Part shown: piece by piece, positions 25,787-43,130 of the stretch
Numbering within the stretch: position 1 is the first letter of the stretch
Layout: each line of letters starts with the position of its first letter
Source of the DNA: Campylobacteraceae bacterium
Lineage (GTDB): Bacteria; Campylobacterota; Campylobacteria; Campylobacterales; Campylobacteraceae
Length of the DNA stretch: 64,000 bases
Reading direction: 5' to 3'
Assembly (NCBI GenBank): GCA_900753405.1
Contig: CAADYZ010000010.1
Span: forward strand, 1 to 64,000
Position numbers and translations under genes: made by a program
Notes under the pieces: model-generated
What the model was told of the DNA's origin: nothing
Databases searched by the model: none
What the model saw: only the letters and a program-made list of their open reading frames with translations

Positions 25787-25862
25787 GCTGATGTAGCTCA
25801 GTTGGTAGAGCTACTGCCTTGTAAGCAGTGGGTCGGCGGTTCAAGTCCGTCCATCAGCTCCA
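25787..25862 (+). tRNA. tRNA-Thr (anticodon TGT)
   Basis: A 76-nt cloverleaf: acceptor GCTGATG/CATCAGC, anticodon arm ACTGC-CTTGTAA-GCAGT giving TGT (reads ACA), T arm with GTTCAAGTC and encoded CCA. First of four tRNA genes before tuf, the Thr-Tyr-Gly-Thr-tuf order also known in other proteobacteria. Confidence 0.97.
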
Positions 25863-25968
25863 TTTTTTCAGCAGTGTTTGACCAGATTAGCAAGATGATT
25901 AAAATGGCGTTAAGTTATTTTAGATGTCGTGATTTTTGTTTTTACTAATTTTGCGATTTTTAGTTTGA

Positions 25969-26053
<85 letters not shown>

Positions 26054-26066
26054 CTTGTTAATTATT

Positions 26067-26143
26067 GCGGGAGTAGCTCAGTTGGCTAGAGCATCAGCCT
26101 TCCAAGCTGAGGGTCGCGGGTTCGAGCCCCGTTTCCCGCTCCA
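26067..26143 (+). tRNA. tRNA-Gly (anticodon TCC)
   Basis: A 77-nt tRNA. Acceptor GCGGGAG/TTCCCGC, anticodon stem CAGC/GCTG with loop CTTCCAA giving TCC (reads GGA), T loop TTCGAGC and encoded CCA. Confidence 0.97.
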
Positions 26144-26194
26144 TTTTGGGAGCTGTTTTTTATTGTTGCTTCTAGTATTCAACCTGCTTAACCT

Positions 26195-26269
26195 GCTCAT
26201 ATAGCTCAGGGGCAGAGCACTTCCTTGGTAAGGAAGAGGCCGCGAGTTCAAATCTCGCTATGAGCTCCA
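26195..26269 (+). tRNA. tRNA-Thr (anticodon GGT)
   Basis: A 75-nt tRNA. Acceptor GCTCATA/TATGAGC, anticodon stem TTCCT/AGGAA with loop TGGTA giving GGT (reads ACC/ACT), T loop TTCAAAT and encoded CCA. Immediately upstream of the tuf leader. Confidence 0.97.
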
Positions 26270-26284
26270 TTCATTGCAAATTTC

Positions 26285-26349
26285 GGCTCAGTTTAGTCAA
26301 ATGACAAAAAGCTAACTAATAATTAAGCTAAGTTTGGCTAAACTGAGCC
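26285..26349 (+). promoter_or_regulatory. 12-bp perfect inverted repeat in the tuf leader
   Basis: GGCTCAGTTTAG (26285-26296) and CTAAACTGAGCC (26338-26349) are exact reverse complements enclosing a 41-nt loop, followed by AAAATTTTT. It lies between the last tRNA and tuf. It could be a weak terminator or processing signal separating tRNAs from tuf mRNA. Confidence 0.5.
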
Positions 26350-26384
26350 AAAATTTTTAAACACTTTCACATAAAGGATAGAGT

Positions 26385-27584
26385 ATGGCAAAGGAAAAGT
26401 TTTCTAGAACGAAACCACATGTCAATATCGGCACGATTGGTCACGTTGATCATGGTAAGACTACGCTAACAGCGGCTATTTCAGCGGTTCTTTCTCGCAG
26501 AGGTTTGGCTGAGTTAAAAGATTATGACAATATCGACAACGCACCAGAAGAGAAGGAGCGCGGTATCACCATCGCTACTTCACACATTGAGTATGAGACT
26601 GACAATCGCCACTACGCTCACGTAGATTGTCCAGGTCACGCCGACTATGTTAAAAATATGATCACAGGTGCGGCGCAAATGGACGGCGCGATCCTAGTTG
26701 TTTCAGCAGCTGACGGTCCTATGCCACAAACTCGCGAGCACATCTTGCTTTCTCGCCAAGTAGGCGTTCCATACATCGTTGTATTTATGAACAAAGCTGA
26801 TATGGTTGATGACGCAGAGCTTTTAGAGCTTGTTGAGATGGAGATCCGCGAGCTTCTTAACGAGTATGACTTCCCAGGTGACGACACTCCAATCGTAAGC
26901 GGTTCAGCACTTAAAGCACTTGAAGAGGCAAAAGCTGGACAAGACGGTGAGTGGTCAGCTAAAATTTTAGAGCTTATGAGCAAAGTTGATGAGTATATCC
27001 CAACTCCAACTCGTGCAACCGACAAAGACTTCTTGATGCCAATCGAAGATGTATTCAGCATCTCAGGTCGTGGTACTGTTGTAACTGGTCGTATTGAAAA
27101 AGGTGTTGTTAAAGTTGGCGATACAATCGAAATCGTTGGTATCCGCGACACTCAAACAACAACCGTTACTGGCGTTGAGATGTTCCGCAAAGAGATGGAT
27201 CAAGGCGAGGCAGGCGACAATGTTGGCGTATTGCTTCGCGGCACTAAGAAAGAGGATGTAGAGCGCGGTATGGTGCTTTGCAAACCAAAATCAATCACTC
27301 CACACACAAAATTCGAGGGCGAAGTTTATGTATTAACAAAAGAGGAAGGCGGACGACATACTCCATTCTTCAACAACTATCGACCACAATTCTATGTGCG
27401 AACAACAGATGTTACTGGCTCGATCACTCTACCAGAAGGCACTGAGATGGTTATGCCGGGTGACAACCTAAAAATCACTGTTGAGCTTATCCACCCAGTT
27501 GCGCTTGAAGAGGGAACTCGCTTTGCGATTCGCGAGGGCGGACGCACAGTAGGTTCAGGCGTTGTTTCTAAAATTTTAGCTTAA
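26385..27584 (+). CDS. tuf: Translation elongation factor Tu
   Basis: A 399-residue GTPase that delivers aminoacyl-tRNA to the ribosome. G1 [10 protein letters not shown], switch I with ERGITI, G3 [12 protein letters not shown] and G4 NKADMV are all present, as is the C-terminal domain ending [10 protein letters not shown]. Preceded by AAAGGA. Codon use is more biased than in neighbouring genes, with the AT-poor dispersed repeat absent, as expected for very high expression. Single tuf in this window. Confidence 0.99.
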   Translation: MAKEKFSRTKPHVNIGTIGHVDHGKTTLTAAISAVLSRRGLAELKDYDNIDNAPEEKERGITIATSHIEYETDNRHYAHVDCPGHADYVKNMITGAAQMDGAILVVSAADGPMPQTREHILLSRQVGVPYIVVFMNKADMVDDAELLELVEMEIRELLNEYDFPGDDTPIVSGSALKALEEAKAGQDGEWSAKILELMSKVDEYIPTPTRATDKDFLMPIEDVFSISGRGTVVTGRIEKGVVKVGDTIEIVGIRDTQTTTVTGVEMFRKEMDQGEAGDNVGVLLRGTKKEDVERGMVLCKPKSITPHTKFEGEVYVLTKEEGGRHTPFFNNYRPQFYVRTTDVTGSITLPEGTEMVMPGDNLKITVELIHPVALEEGTRFAIREGGRTVGSGVVSKILA

Positions 27585-27598
27585 TGCTATAATTTTCG

Positions 27599-27632
27599 CA
27601 AAAGTCGTCAAATTTGAATTTGGCGGCTTTTG
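27599..27632 (+). terminator. tuf terminator
   Basis: CAAAAGTCGTCAAATT (27599-27614) pairs with AATTTGGCGGCTTTTG (27617-27632) with G-T pairs only, then TTTATATTTT. The stem core CAAATTTGAATTTG resembles the dispersed repeat. It could attenuate transcription into rpmG. Confidence 0.65.
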
Positions 27633-27659
27633 TTTATATTTTAATTACTAAGGTTTGTT

Positions 27660-27830
27660 ATGGCAAAGAATTCTAATATCATCAAAGTCGGTCTTAAATG
27701 CTCAGAGTGCAGTGAGATTAACTACTCAACTATCAAAAACGCAAAGAAAAAAGCTGAGAAATTAGAGTTAAACAAATATTGCTCGCGTGATAAAAAACAT
27801 ACGCTTCATAAAGAGACAAAACTTAAATAG
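27660..27830 (+). CDS. rpmG: 50S ribosomal protein L33
   Basis: A 56-residue L33: [17 protein letters not shown] with two Cys (CSEC) and the second pair partly present ([15 protein letters not shown]), so a Zn-type L33. ATG at 27660 follows AAGG. Too short for a length-filtered gene list, but the sequence is unmistakable. It sits in its usual place between tuf and tRNA-Trp/secE. Confidence 0.93.
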   Translation: MAKNSNIIKVGLKCSECSEINYSTIKNAKKKAEKLELNKYCSRDKKHTLHKETKLK

Positions 27831-27872
27831 TCTAGTTTATGGCAACTGAGTTTTTTGGTTGCTATTATTTCT

Positions 27873-27948
27873 AGGGCGATAGCTCCAATGGTAGAGCGCC
27901 GGATTCCAAATCCGATGGTTGGGGGTTCGAGTCCCTCTCGCCCTGCCA
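27873..27948 (+). tRNA. tRNA-Trp (anticodon CCA)
   Basis: A 76-nt tRNA. Acceptor AGGGCGA/TCGCCCT, anticodon stem CCGGA/TCCGA-type arm with loop TTCCAAA giving CCA, T loop TTCGAGT and encoded CCA. Classic position between rpmG and secE. Confidence 0.97.
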
Positions 27949-27963
27949 CTGATAAGGTCTTAA

Positions 27964-28143
27964 ATGAGTAATTTTTTAGATAGTTTTAAAAATGCTAAGG
28001 GTGAGTTAGATAAGGTAATTTTTCCTACCAAAGAACAAGTTAGGAATGCTTTTATCACCGTTTTTTTAGTTGTGACTGTTATATCATTATTTTTAGCATT
28101 GGTTGATTTAGTAATGTCATTTAGCATTTCAAAGCTTGTGTAA
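27964..28143 (+). CDS. secE: Preprotein translocase subunit SecE
   Basis: A 59-residue single-membrane-span SecE: an N-terminal amphipathic helix (FLDSFKNAKGELDKVIFPTKEQVRNAF) followed by a hydrophobic segment (ITVFLVVTVISLFLALVDL). The V-x-F/W-P-T-K-x-E/Q-V pattern is the family hallmark. It is the essential clamp of SecYEG. nusG follows with about 14 nt between stop and start. Confidence 0.93.
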   Translation: MSNFLDSFKNAKGELDKVIFPTKEQVRNAFITVFLVVTVISLFLALVDLVMSFSISKLV

Positions 28144-28156
28144 GGGAGAGTTGGAA

Positions 28157-28693
28157 ATGCAAGAGAAGTTTAAATGGTATGCAATTCAAACTTATTCAGG
28201 GAGCGAGATGTCTGTTAAAAAGGCGATTGAAAATCTCGCTAACGAGTATGGTTTTGGCGATCAAATCGCACAAGTTGTCGTTCCGACTGAGGATATCATC
28301 GAGGTGAAAAACGGCACACAAAAGGTAGTAGAGAGAACTCTTTACTCTGGTTATGTTTTTGTAAATATCGAGCTTGACAACGCGCTATGGCACAAAATTC
28401 AGTCTATCCCGCGTGTTTCTCGTTTTGTTGGTGAGTCGAAAAAACCAGCTCCGCTAAACGAGAAGGACATCGCATCGGTATTAGAAAAGGTTAATAACCG
28501 CGCCGCACCAAAACCTAAAATTTCATTTGAAAATGGTGAGTTGGTGAGGATTGTGGATGGTCCGTTTGCAAATTTTAACGCAACGGTCGAGGATTATGAT
28601 ATGATCCACGGCAAGTTAAAGTTGAATGTGTCGATTTTTGGACGCAGCACACCTGTTGAGATTATGTATTCTCAGGTGGAGAAGATTATATAA
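28157..28693 (+). CDS. nusG: Transcription termination/antitermination factor NusG
   Basis: A 178-residue NusG: N-terminal NGN domain (KWYAIQTYSGSEMSVKKAIEN) that binds RNA polymerase, and a C-terminal KOW domain (NGELVRIVDGPFANFNATVEDYD) that binds S10 or Rho. I place the start at the ATG of 28157, which matches the family N-terminus; the longer reading from GTG 28136 begins inside secE. It is in the secE-nusG-rplK-rplA cluster. Confidence 0.95.
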   Translation: MQEKFKWYAIQTYSGSEMSVKKAIENLANEYGFGDQIAQVVVPTEDIIEVKNGTQKVVERTLYSGYVFVNIELDNALWHKIQSIPRVSRFVGESKKPAPLNEKDIASVLEKVNNRAAPKPKISFENGELVRIVDGPFANFNATVEDYDMIHGKLKLNVSIFGRSTPVEIMYSQVEKII

Positions 28694-28760
28694 TTTAAGT
28701 TGTTCAAATCAAATTTGAATATGTTTTAATTACAAAGCTAATTTTTTTAAGGAGAAGACT

Positions 28761-29186
28761 ATGGCAAAGAAGGTTGTAGGCGAGATTAAATTGCAAATTG
28801 CCGCAACAAAGGCAAACCCAAGCCCACCAGTTGGTCCAGCACTTGGACAACGCGGTGTGAATATTATGGAGTTTTGCAAGGCGTTTAACGAGAGAACAAA
28901 AGATATGGCTGGTTACAACATCCCAGTTGTGATCACGGTTTATGCTGACAAAAGCTTTACTTTTGTTACAAAACAACCGCCTGCTACTGACTTGATCAAA
29001 AAAGCAGCAGGCATCAGCAAAGGCGCGGACAATCCGCTAAAAAACAAAGTTGGCAAACTTACAAAAGCTCAAATTTTAGAGATTGTTGATAAGAAAATCG
29101 CTGATATGAACACCAAAGACAGAGAGCAAGCAGCGAAGATTATCGCTGGTTCAGCAAGGTCTATGGGTATTACAGTCACTGAGTAA
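28761..29186 (+). CDS. rplK: 50S ribosomal protein L11
   Basis: A 141-residue L11: [32 protein letters not shown] is the N-terminal release-factor/thiostrepton-region signature, and the C-terminal domain carries the rRNA-binding helices ending [18 protein letters not shown] is upstream. First of the L11-L1 pair. Confidence 0.98.
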   Translation: MAKKVVGEIKLQIAATKANPSPPVGPALGQRGVNIMEFCKAFNERTKDMAGYNIPVVITVYADKSFTFVTKQPPATDLIKKAAGISKGADNPLKNKVGKLTKAQILEIVDKKIADMNTKDREQAAKIIAGSARSMGITVTE

Positions 29187-29236
29187 TCAAACCTTGACCA
29201 CTTGGGTAAAGTGGAAGCAATTATGCGGAGAAAATT

Positions 29237-29938
29237 ATGAAGAAAAACACAAAAAGATTTACAGAACTTTTGAAAAAAGTTGATGCTACGAAAAGTTATG
29301 CGTTAAACGAGGCGGTTGAGACGGTAAAAGGCTTGGCTTCTGCTAAGTTTGACGAGACGGTTGAGATCGCGATGCAGTTGGGCGTTGATCCTCGTCACGC
29401 TGATCAAATGGTTCGCGGCTCAGTCGTGTTGCCAGCTGGGACTGGCAAAGTTGTTCGCGTTGGTGTGATCGCCAAAGATGTGAAGGCGGATGAGGCGAAA
29501 GCAGCGGGCGCGGATGTAGTCGGTGCTGAGGAGTTGGTTGAGGAGATCTCAAAAGGTGTTATCAACTTTGACATTTTGATCGCTACTCCAAATCTAATGG
29601 GCTTGGTTGGTAAAGTTGGTAGGCTTCTTGGACCTAAGGGTTTAATGCCAAATCCAAAAACAGGCACGGTGACTATGGATGTCGCACAAGCGGTTCAAAA
29701 CGCTAAAAGCGGACAAGTTAATTTCCGCGTTGATAAGCAAGGTAACATCCACGCAGGGCTTGGCAAAGTTAGCTTTACAAAAGAGCAGTTGCTTGACAAT
29801 ATTACAACTTTTGTTCGTGTCATTAACAAGCACAAACCAGCCACTTCAAAAGGTAGATATATCAAATCAGCAAAGCTTTCTTTAACGATGAGTCCAGCAG
29901 TTGGGCTTGACGCACAAGAGCTTTTAGAGCTGAAATAA
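29237..29938 (+). CDS. rplA: 50S ribosomal protein L1
   Basis: A 233-residue L1 of the ribosomal L1 stalk. Family block [34 protein letters not shown] is present, as is [10 protein letters not shown]. In other bacteria L1 represses its own L11-L1 operon. The 50-nt rplK-rplA gap has a small CCACTT/AGTGG stem, whose role is not clear. Confidence 0.98.
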   Translation: MKKNTKRFTELLKKVDATKSYALNEAVETVKGLASAKFDETVEIAMQLGVDPRHADQMVRGSVVLPAGTGKVVRVGVIAKDVKADEAKAAGADVVGAEELVEEISKGVINFDILIATPNLMGLVGKVGRLLGPKGLMPNPKTGTVTMDVAQAVQNAKSGQVNFRVDKQGNIHAGLGKVSFTKEQLLDNITTFVRVINKHKPATSKGRYIKSAKLSLTMSPAVGLDAQELLELK

Positions 29939-30123
29939 CAACGCGTTACAAAGCAGATTCAAATTTGGTTTTGACAATTTGAGTCTGCTTTTGCAAGTTT
30001 AAAGCCAAGGCTAAATTCGGTTTAGTTTTGGCTTTAAACTTAGATTGCAGACAGCCGAGGTCGCAAGACTTAATTAAACTCGCAAGAGTTTTCTCTGCCA
30101 AAATCAATCGGAAAGGAGCAAAG
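29939..30123 (+). promoter_or_regulatory. rplJ leader (putative L10 autoregulatory leader)
   Basis: A 185-nt leader between rplA and rplJ. It starts with a repeat copy (29958-29975) and continues into a structured stretch, with short inverted parts around 30040-30080 such as TCGCAAGACTT...ACTCGCAAGAGTTT. In other bacteria the L10(L12)4 complex binds this mRNA. The exact kink-turn site cannot be assigned by eye. Confidence 0.4.
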
Positions 30124-30612
30124 ATGACACGAGAGCAAAAGGCACAGATCGTATCTGAACTTCAAGAGCAGTTTGCTGCTAGCGAGGCGATTATCGTATG
30201 TAACTACAAAGGTTTGAATGTAAAGAGCTTAGAGGGTTTGCGAAACACAGCGCGTGAAGCAGGCGTGAGCGTAAGGGTGATCAAAAACACTCTTGCAGGT
30301 ATCGCACTAAACGGCGCAAGCAAAAGCGGCTTGGAGTTGAAGGATACAAACATCTTTTTGTGGTCGCAAGATCAGCTAGCAGCTACAAAAGTAGCAGCAA
30401 AATTCGCTGAGGCAAATGCAGAGTTTTTTCAAATCAAAACTGCGTTTATTGACGGCGAAGTTGCACCTGTTAGCAAGGTTGTTGCCCTTTCTAAGATGCC
30501 TTCAAGGAACGAGCTTTTGGCTATGTTGTTGCAAGTTTGGAATGCACCTATTCAAAACTTCACGATTGGGCTAAATGCGCTTAGAGAAAAGAAAGAAAAC
30601 GAGGCGGCGTAA
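30124..30612 (+). CDS. rplJ: 50S ribosomal protein L10
   Basis: A 162-residue L10, the base of the L7/L12 stalk. It begins [17 protein letters not shown] and contains [21 protein letters not shown] take ATG 30124, behind AAAGGAGC; the longer open frame from 30028 consists of leader sequence. The C-terminal helix ([18 protein letters not shown]) is where L7/L12 dimers dock. Followed by rplL. Confidence 0.97.
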   Translation: MTREQKAQIVSELQEQFAASEAIIVCNYKGLNVKSLEGLRNTAREAGVSVRVIKNTLAGIALNGASKSGLELKDTNIFLWSQDQLAATKVAAKFAEANAEFFQIKTAFIDGEVAPVSKVVALSKMPSRNELLAMLLQVWNAPIQNFTIGLNALREKKENEAA

Positions 30613-30663
30613 GCTAGGATTGGTCAAATTTGGTTTTGACAAAATATTTTCAAAGGAATTAAA

Positions 30664-31038
30664 ATGGCTATTACAAAAGCAGATGTTTTAGAGTTTATCT
30701 CAAATCTTTCAGTTTTAGAGCTTAGCGAGCTTGTTAAAGAGTTCGAGGAGAAATTTGGTGTTAGCGCAGCTCCTGTTATGGTAGCTGGCGTTGGTGGCGG
30801 CGCAGCAGCAGAGGCAGCAGAGGAGAAAACTGAGTTTAATGTTGTTCTTGCTGACGCTGGTGCAGAGAAGATCAAAGTTATTAAAGTTGTTAGAGAGCTT
30901 ACTGGTCTTGGTCTTAAAGAGGCAAAAGACGCAGTTGAGGGCACTCCATCAGTCATCAAAGAGGGCGCAAGCAAGGATGACGCTGAGGCAGCTAAGAAGA
31001 AACTTGAAGAGGTTGGCGCGAAAGTTGAACTTAAATAA
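30664..31038 (+). CDS. rplL: 50S ribosomal protein L7/L12
   Basis: A 124-residue L7/L12: helical N-terminal dimer domain, an Ala/Gly hinge ([14 protein letters not shown]) and the C-terminal factor-binding domain ([21 protein letters not shown]). Preceded by AAAGGAA. A repeat copy (30623-30640) lies in the rplJ-rplL gap. Confidence 0.98.
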   Translation: MAITKADVLEFISNLSVLELSELVKEFEEKFGVSAAPVMVAGVGGGAAAEAAEEKTEFNVVLADAGAEKIKVIKVVRELTGLGLKEAKDAVEGTPSVIKEGASKDDAEAAKKKLEEVGAKVELK

Positions 31039-31051
31039 CTTCACGCACAAC

Positions 31052-31066
31052 GAGGCGTTTTGCCTC
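31052..31066 (+). terminator. Small GC hairpin after rplL
   Basis: GAGGC (31052-31056) and GCCTC (31062-31066) form a short stem directly after rplL. No T-run follows; it may work together with the larger stem that comes next. Confidence 0.35.
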
Positions 31067-31067
31067 A

Positions 31068-31110
31068 AATAGCCAAATTTGAATTTTGCTAAATTCGAAT
31101 TTGGCTATTT
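31068..31110 (+). terminator. Long terminator stem after rplL
   Basis: A 20-bp stem: left arm 31068-31087, right arm 31091-31110, with one G-T pair and only a 3-nt loop. It contains AAATAGCCAAATT and the opposed CGAATTTGGCTATTT. It carries repeat cores at its heart and is the strongest hairpin in the window. Confidence 0.7.
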
Positions 31111-31118
31111 TCACATAT

Positions 31119-31142
31119 GTCAAAATCAAATTTTGTTTTGAC
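31119..31142 (+). terminator. Composite repeat palindrome followed by T-rich run
   Basis: A 24-bp near-palindrome starting GTCAAAATC and ending TTTTGAC, followed by ATTTTTAACTTTTT. Together with the preceding stem it should strongly reduce readthrough from rplL into rpoB. Confidence 0.5.
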
Positions 31143-35659
<4,517 letters not shown>

Positions 35660-35663
35660 GCGT

Positions 35664-35681
35664 GTCAAATTCGAATTTGAC
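35664..35681. repeat. Perfect 18-bp palindromic repeat between rpoB and rpoC
   Basis: GTCAAATTCGAATTTGAC, the fully symmetric form, 5 nt after the rpoB stop and 35 nt before rpoC. One of the exact copies; others lie at 31279, 46273, 55304 and 58996. Confidence 0.9.
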
Positions 35682-35703
35682 AAATTTGTGAGATTAAATT
35701 TAA

Positions 35704-40257
<4,554 letters not shown>

Positions 40258-40273
40258 CCGCTTGTTTAATCGT

Positions 40274-40304
40274 CAATCGCCGAAGGTTTTGCCTTTGGCG
40301 ATTG
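40274..40304 (+). terminator. rpoC terminator hairpin
   Basis: CAATCGCC plus GAAGG pairs with CCTTT plus GGCGATTG (40274-40304) across TTTTG, about 17 nt after the rpoC stop. GC-rich for an intergenic stem here and placed correctly for rpoBC. Confidence 0.65.
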
Positions 40305-40313
40305 GCGCGTTAC

Positions 40314-40347
40314 TAAATCGTCAAATTCGAATTTGATTGACGATTTA
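40314..40347 (+). terminator. Second hairpin after rpoC enclosing a repeat
   Basis: TAAATCGTC and GACGATTTA form a stem around AAATTCGAATTTG, itself a palindromic repeat copy. The nested layout suggests that the outer stem formed around the repeat. Confidence 0.5.
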
Positions 40348-41072
40348 GCGCTTTTGATTGACAATCTAGCCTTTTTAATACTAGATTTACAACCTAAACC
40401 CAAAACCCACTCTTCACAACTCAACATAATCCGCCTTTGCACTCAAATTTGGTTTTTGCAAAATCGCAATTCAACCAAAACCGAATTTGAAACTCCAAAA
40501 TTTTTTAAAATCAAATTTGGTTTTTCCAGTTTTAAATTTTTGGAGGTTTTACGAGGTTAAATTTTCTTCAAAGGGGGGGGGACAAGGGGGCTTGAATTGC
40601 GAAGTCGCTCCCCTTGTCCTCCTTTGATCCCCCAATCCCCCGACAACGCTTTCAAGGTTGCGTAAAAAACTGATAGTTTTTTACGATTTTTTAAACATTG
40701 TTGCATTACAAAAAAGGTTTTACTCGTAAGCATTGGCAACCAGCCCGCCTTGCGATTGTAAAAGCAATGCTTCACCTACGCTTTTGCGGTAGCAAACGCG
40801 GCTAAATTTCAAGGTGAAGCTTTGAAAATTTGCTGCCGTCACTCGTAAAACCAAAAACCTAAATTGCCAAAACCGAATTTGACTCGTCTAAGTAAATTTT
40901 CAGAGACACAAATAAGATAAATTTAATATAAATTTAATGAATTAAACAAATTTTTAACACAAATTTACACGCAGCTAACGAAAAGCTTACAAATTTTGCT
41001 TTTGATTAAGCAAAAATTCATTAGAATTAAAAATTGTTTTCAGAAAATTTTTAGAATTTAAGAAAGGTTTTG
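40348..41072. other. Intergenic region with repeat copies, G9 tract and a dispersed 100-bp repeat
   Basis: No credible gene in over 700 bp. Contents: repeat copies at 40442-40457, 40476-40491, 40506-40525 and 40866-40882; a G9 tract at 40573-40581 inside an ACAAGGGGG-rich block (40571-40640); the dispersed element at 40749-40851; and AT-rich DNA (40900-41060) that should hold the promoter of the following gene. A 72-codon minus frame here is repeat-derived and rejected. Confidence 0.6.
40749..40851 (+). repeat. 100-bp dispersed intergenic repeat, copy A
   Basis: Matches the reverse complement of 49380-49480 at about 80% by eye over 103 bp with one gap. It starts CTTGCGATTGTAAAAGCAAT and ends GTCACTCGTAAAAC. 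It contains the 15-bp block GCAATGCTTCACCTA-like core. No transposase nearby, so it is a non-autonomous intergenic repeat. Confidence 0.8.
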
Positions 41073-43130
41073 ATGAAGGTTTTAAAGAGTTTAGTCTCCG
41101 CATTGTTGCTAACTTTGCTGTTTTTTGTCGTCTTCACGGACGCATTTGTCACCACCGCTTCGCGCAACTACCTCCACGCCCCAGCTTTGACTATGGACAT
41201 CACCTCGCCAGAGGGCGTTAGACTCCAAACGATCGAGCCGATTAACGAGCAGATTGAAGGGCAGGCGGTGCGCTACGGCTTTGACCTTGGGCGATTCACC
41301 ACGCACTACAAAGCCCACATCGCCCCAAAAGAGGCGGGCGAGTTGCAAGTGCAGCTCTACCCTTCGCAGTTTGTTTATGGAAGCGTGCTTTACGAACCGT
41401 TAGCCGCGGTTAAAGAGGTCAAGGTTAATGACAAACTCGTAAAACTTCAACTCAACATCCACAAACGCCAACCGCTCGTGCTAAACATCGCCCAAACCGC
41501 AGGCATCACACTCGAATTTGACGCCAGCCGCGCCTTTTTCTTCTCAAATGTCTTGTGGGTGAAGCTCGGCGCGTTTTTTGCTATGTCGTTTTTGGTTTTT
41601 GGCTTTGTGTTTGGGATGTGCAAAGAGACCTGCCTTGCCAAATTCGAATTTGACATCAACTGGCAACACTTTGGCAAAAATTTCTTGCTTTTTTTGGTGA
41701 TTTTCTTCTGGCTGTTTTGGCTCAACATCCACTTTTTCCCCGTCTCAGACGACCTCGCGCAATATCTCCACTCTCAGACCAACGCCGCCTTTTTTGACGG
41801 CGTGAATTCGCGTTTGGGCGAGCTTTTGTGGCGGAATGTCTTCGCAAAATTTACCCTCTCGCCTGTTTATGACGCGGCAAATGCGTTTATGGGCGCGTGC
41901 TTTTTCTTCGTCTTTTTCGCGGCGATCTTCTCGCACTTGCCCGCGAACAAATGCGACCTTTTTACATTTTGCGTTTTGCTCGGCGCGATCTGCTACTACG
42001 GCGTTTTTGGAAGCACATTTTTGTGGGGCGCAGGCTCGTTTAACTACCTCTTGCCCGCGACCTTGTTTTTCGGCTTTTTCTGTCTGATCCGCCACTACTA
42101 CATCGAACGCCACGGCAAACTCACGCGCGCTGTTGCTTACGCGCTCACGCCGCTTGTTGGCTTTTTAGCTGCCGTCTCTCACGAGTGGTTAGCGGCGTTG
42201 ATGTGCGTTGTTTTGCTCTGCTTGCTCGTTTGGCTAGTGGTTACAAAACGCCGCGTTGTCGGACTTGGCTTTGCGACTGCGGCGGTTTTTGCAGGTTTTT
42301 GGCTGCTTTTTGTCTCAAAAGGACAGCAAGAGAAAATTGCCCTCTACCGCTCGGTTTATGGTGAGGACGCTTACTACTCGCTTTCTGAGTTGTTGCAAAT
42401 GTCTTTTGGCGAGTTGGTCGCGCAGGTTGTCAAAACCTACAACTTTCTTGCGCAAAACGACACGCTTTACTGCTTTTTGGCGGTTTTGGCACTTTACTGG
42501 GCGAGTAGGATGCTGCTTTACAAGGCGTTTGGCTGGCGACATCTAAGTTTTTTGGCGGTTTTAGCCGTTGGTTTTGCAGCAGACAAAGTTGGGCTTTCGG
42601 TCATAGTGCTTGTGCTGCTAATGTTGCTTGACACGGCGCGCGTGCAGGGTGTGAGCAAGACGCAAATGCCGCTGATTTTATTTGCTGCGTGGTTGTTTAT
42701 GGGCTTGTGCTTAATCGTCCTTGACGGCACGCCGCTTCGGGCGAGATTTTTAGACACGACAATGCTCATCGCCAGCGTTGGCGTGATGTGGCGGCAAATG
42801 GCGCGCGACTTTGCTGCCTCGCAGCTTCACTACGCTGCTAAATTCGAATTTGGCTTGAAACTTTGGGCGATCGCTGCGTGTATGGTCGGCGTGTTTTACG
42901 CCAGCTCAAACGGCTACGCAAACGGCGTTTTACAACTGCGTCAAAACGAAGCGATCCGCGCTCAAATTCGCCAAGGCAAAACCGACATCGTCCTGCCGCC
43001 TGTTTTGGCGTTCGCGCAAGATTTGGGCAGGTTTTGCGACTGGGCGATTTTAGGTAGCGACCCAACCGCCTTTCCAAATGACGCTTACGCGAGGTTTTAC
43101 AGAGTAAATAGCATCCGCGTTGCGGACTAG
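41073..43130 (+). CDS. Polytopic membrane protein, DUF6056-like
   Basis: About 685 residues with one N-terminal span, a roughly 150-residue extracytoplasmic domain (YLHAPALTMDI...), then at least ten hydrophobic helices. The segment FFPVSDDLAQYLHSQTN after the third span, with its paired Asp, and the following GFLWGAGSFNYLLP-type helices resemble DUF6056 proteins, which look like membrane glycosyltransferase (GT-C) relatives. Repeat copies are translated at nt 41637-41654 (AKFEFDINW) and 42838-42853 (AKFEFGLK). Start is ATG 41073 behind GAAAGG; the TTG at 41070 is rejected. Substrate is unknown. Confidence 0.65.
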   Translation: MKVLKSLVSALLLTLLFFVVFTDAFVTTASRNYLHAPALTMDITSPEGVRLQTIEPINEQIEGQAVRYGFDLGRFTTHYKAHIAPKEAGELQVQLYPSQFVYGSVLYEPLAAVKEVKVNDKLVKLQLNIHKRQPLVLNIAQTAGITLEFDASRAFFFSNVLWVKLGAFFAMSFLVFGFVFGMCKETCLAKFEFDINWQHFGKNFLLFLVIFFWLFWLNIHFFPVSDDLAQYLHSQTNAAFFDGVNSRLGELLWRNVFAKFTLSPVYDAANAFMGACFFFVFFAAIFSHLPANKCDLFTFCVLLGAICYYGVFGSTFLWGAGSFNYLLPATLFFGFFCLIRHYYIERHGKLTRAVAYALTPLVGFLAAVSHEWLAALMCVVLLCLLVWLVVTKRRVVGLGFATAAVFAGFWLLFVSKGQQEKIALYRSVYGEDAYYSLSELLQMSFGELVAQVVKTYNFLAQNDTLYCFLAVLALYWASRMLLYKAFGWRHLSFLAVLAVGFAADKVGLSVIVLVLLMLLDTARVQGVSKTQMPLILFAAWLFMGLCLIVLDGTPLRARFLDTTMLIASVGVMWRQMARDFAASQLHYAAKFEFGLKLWAIAACMVGVFYASSNGYANGVLQLRQNEAIRAQIRQGKTDIVLPPVLAFAQDLGRFCDWAILGSDPTAFPNDAYARFYRVNSIRVAD

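Noticed and set aside
40557..40775. Minus-strand 72-codon open frame ending in PLVPPPLKKI
   Set aside because: It runs across the G9/C-rich repeat block and has no ribosome site; its Pro tract is the poly-G run. It looks like a spurious frame made by repeat sequence.
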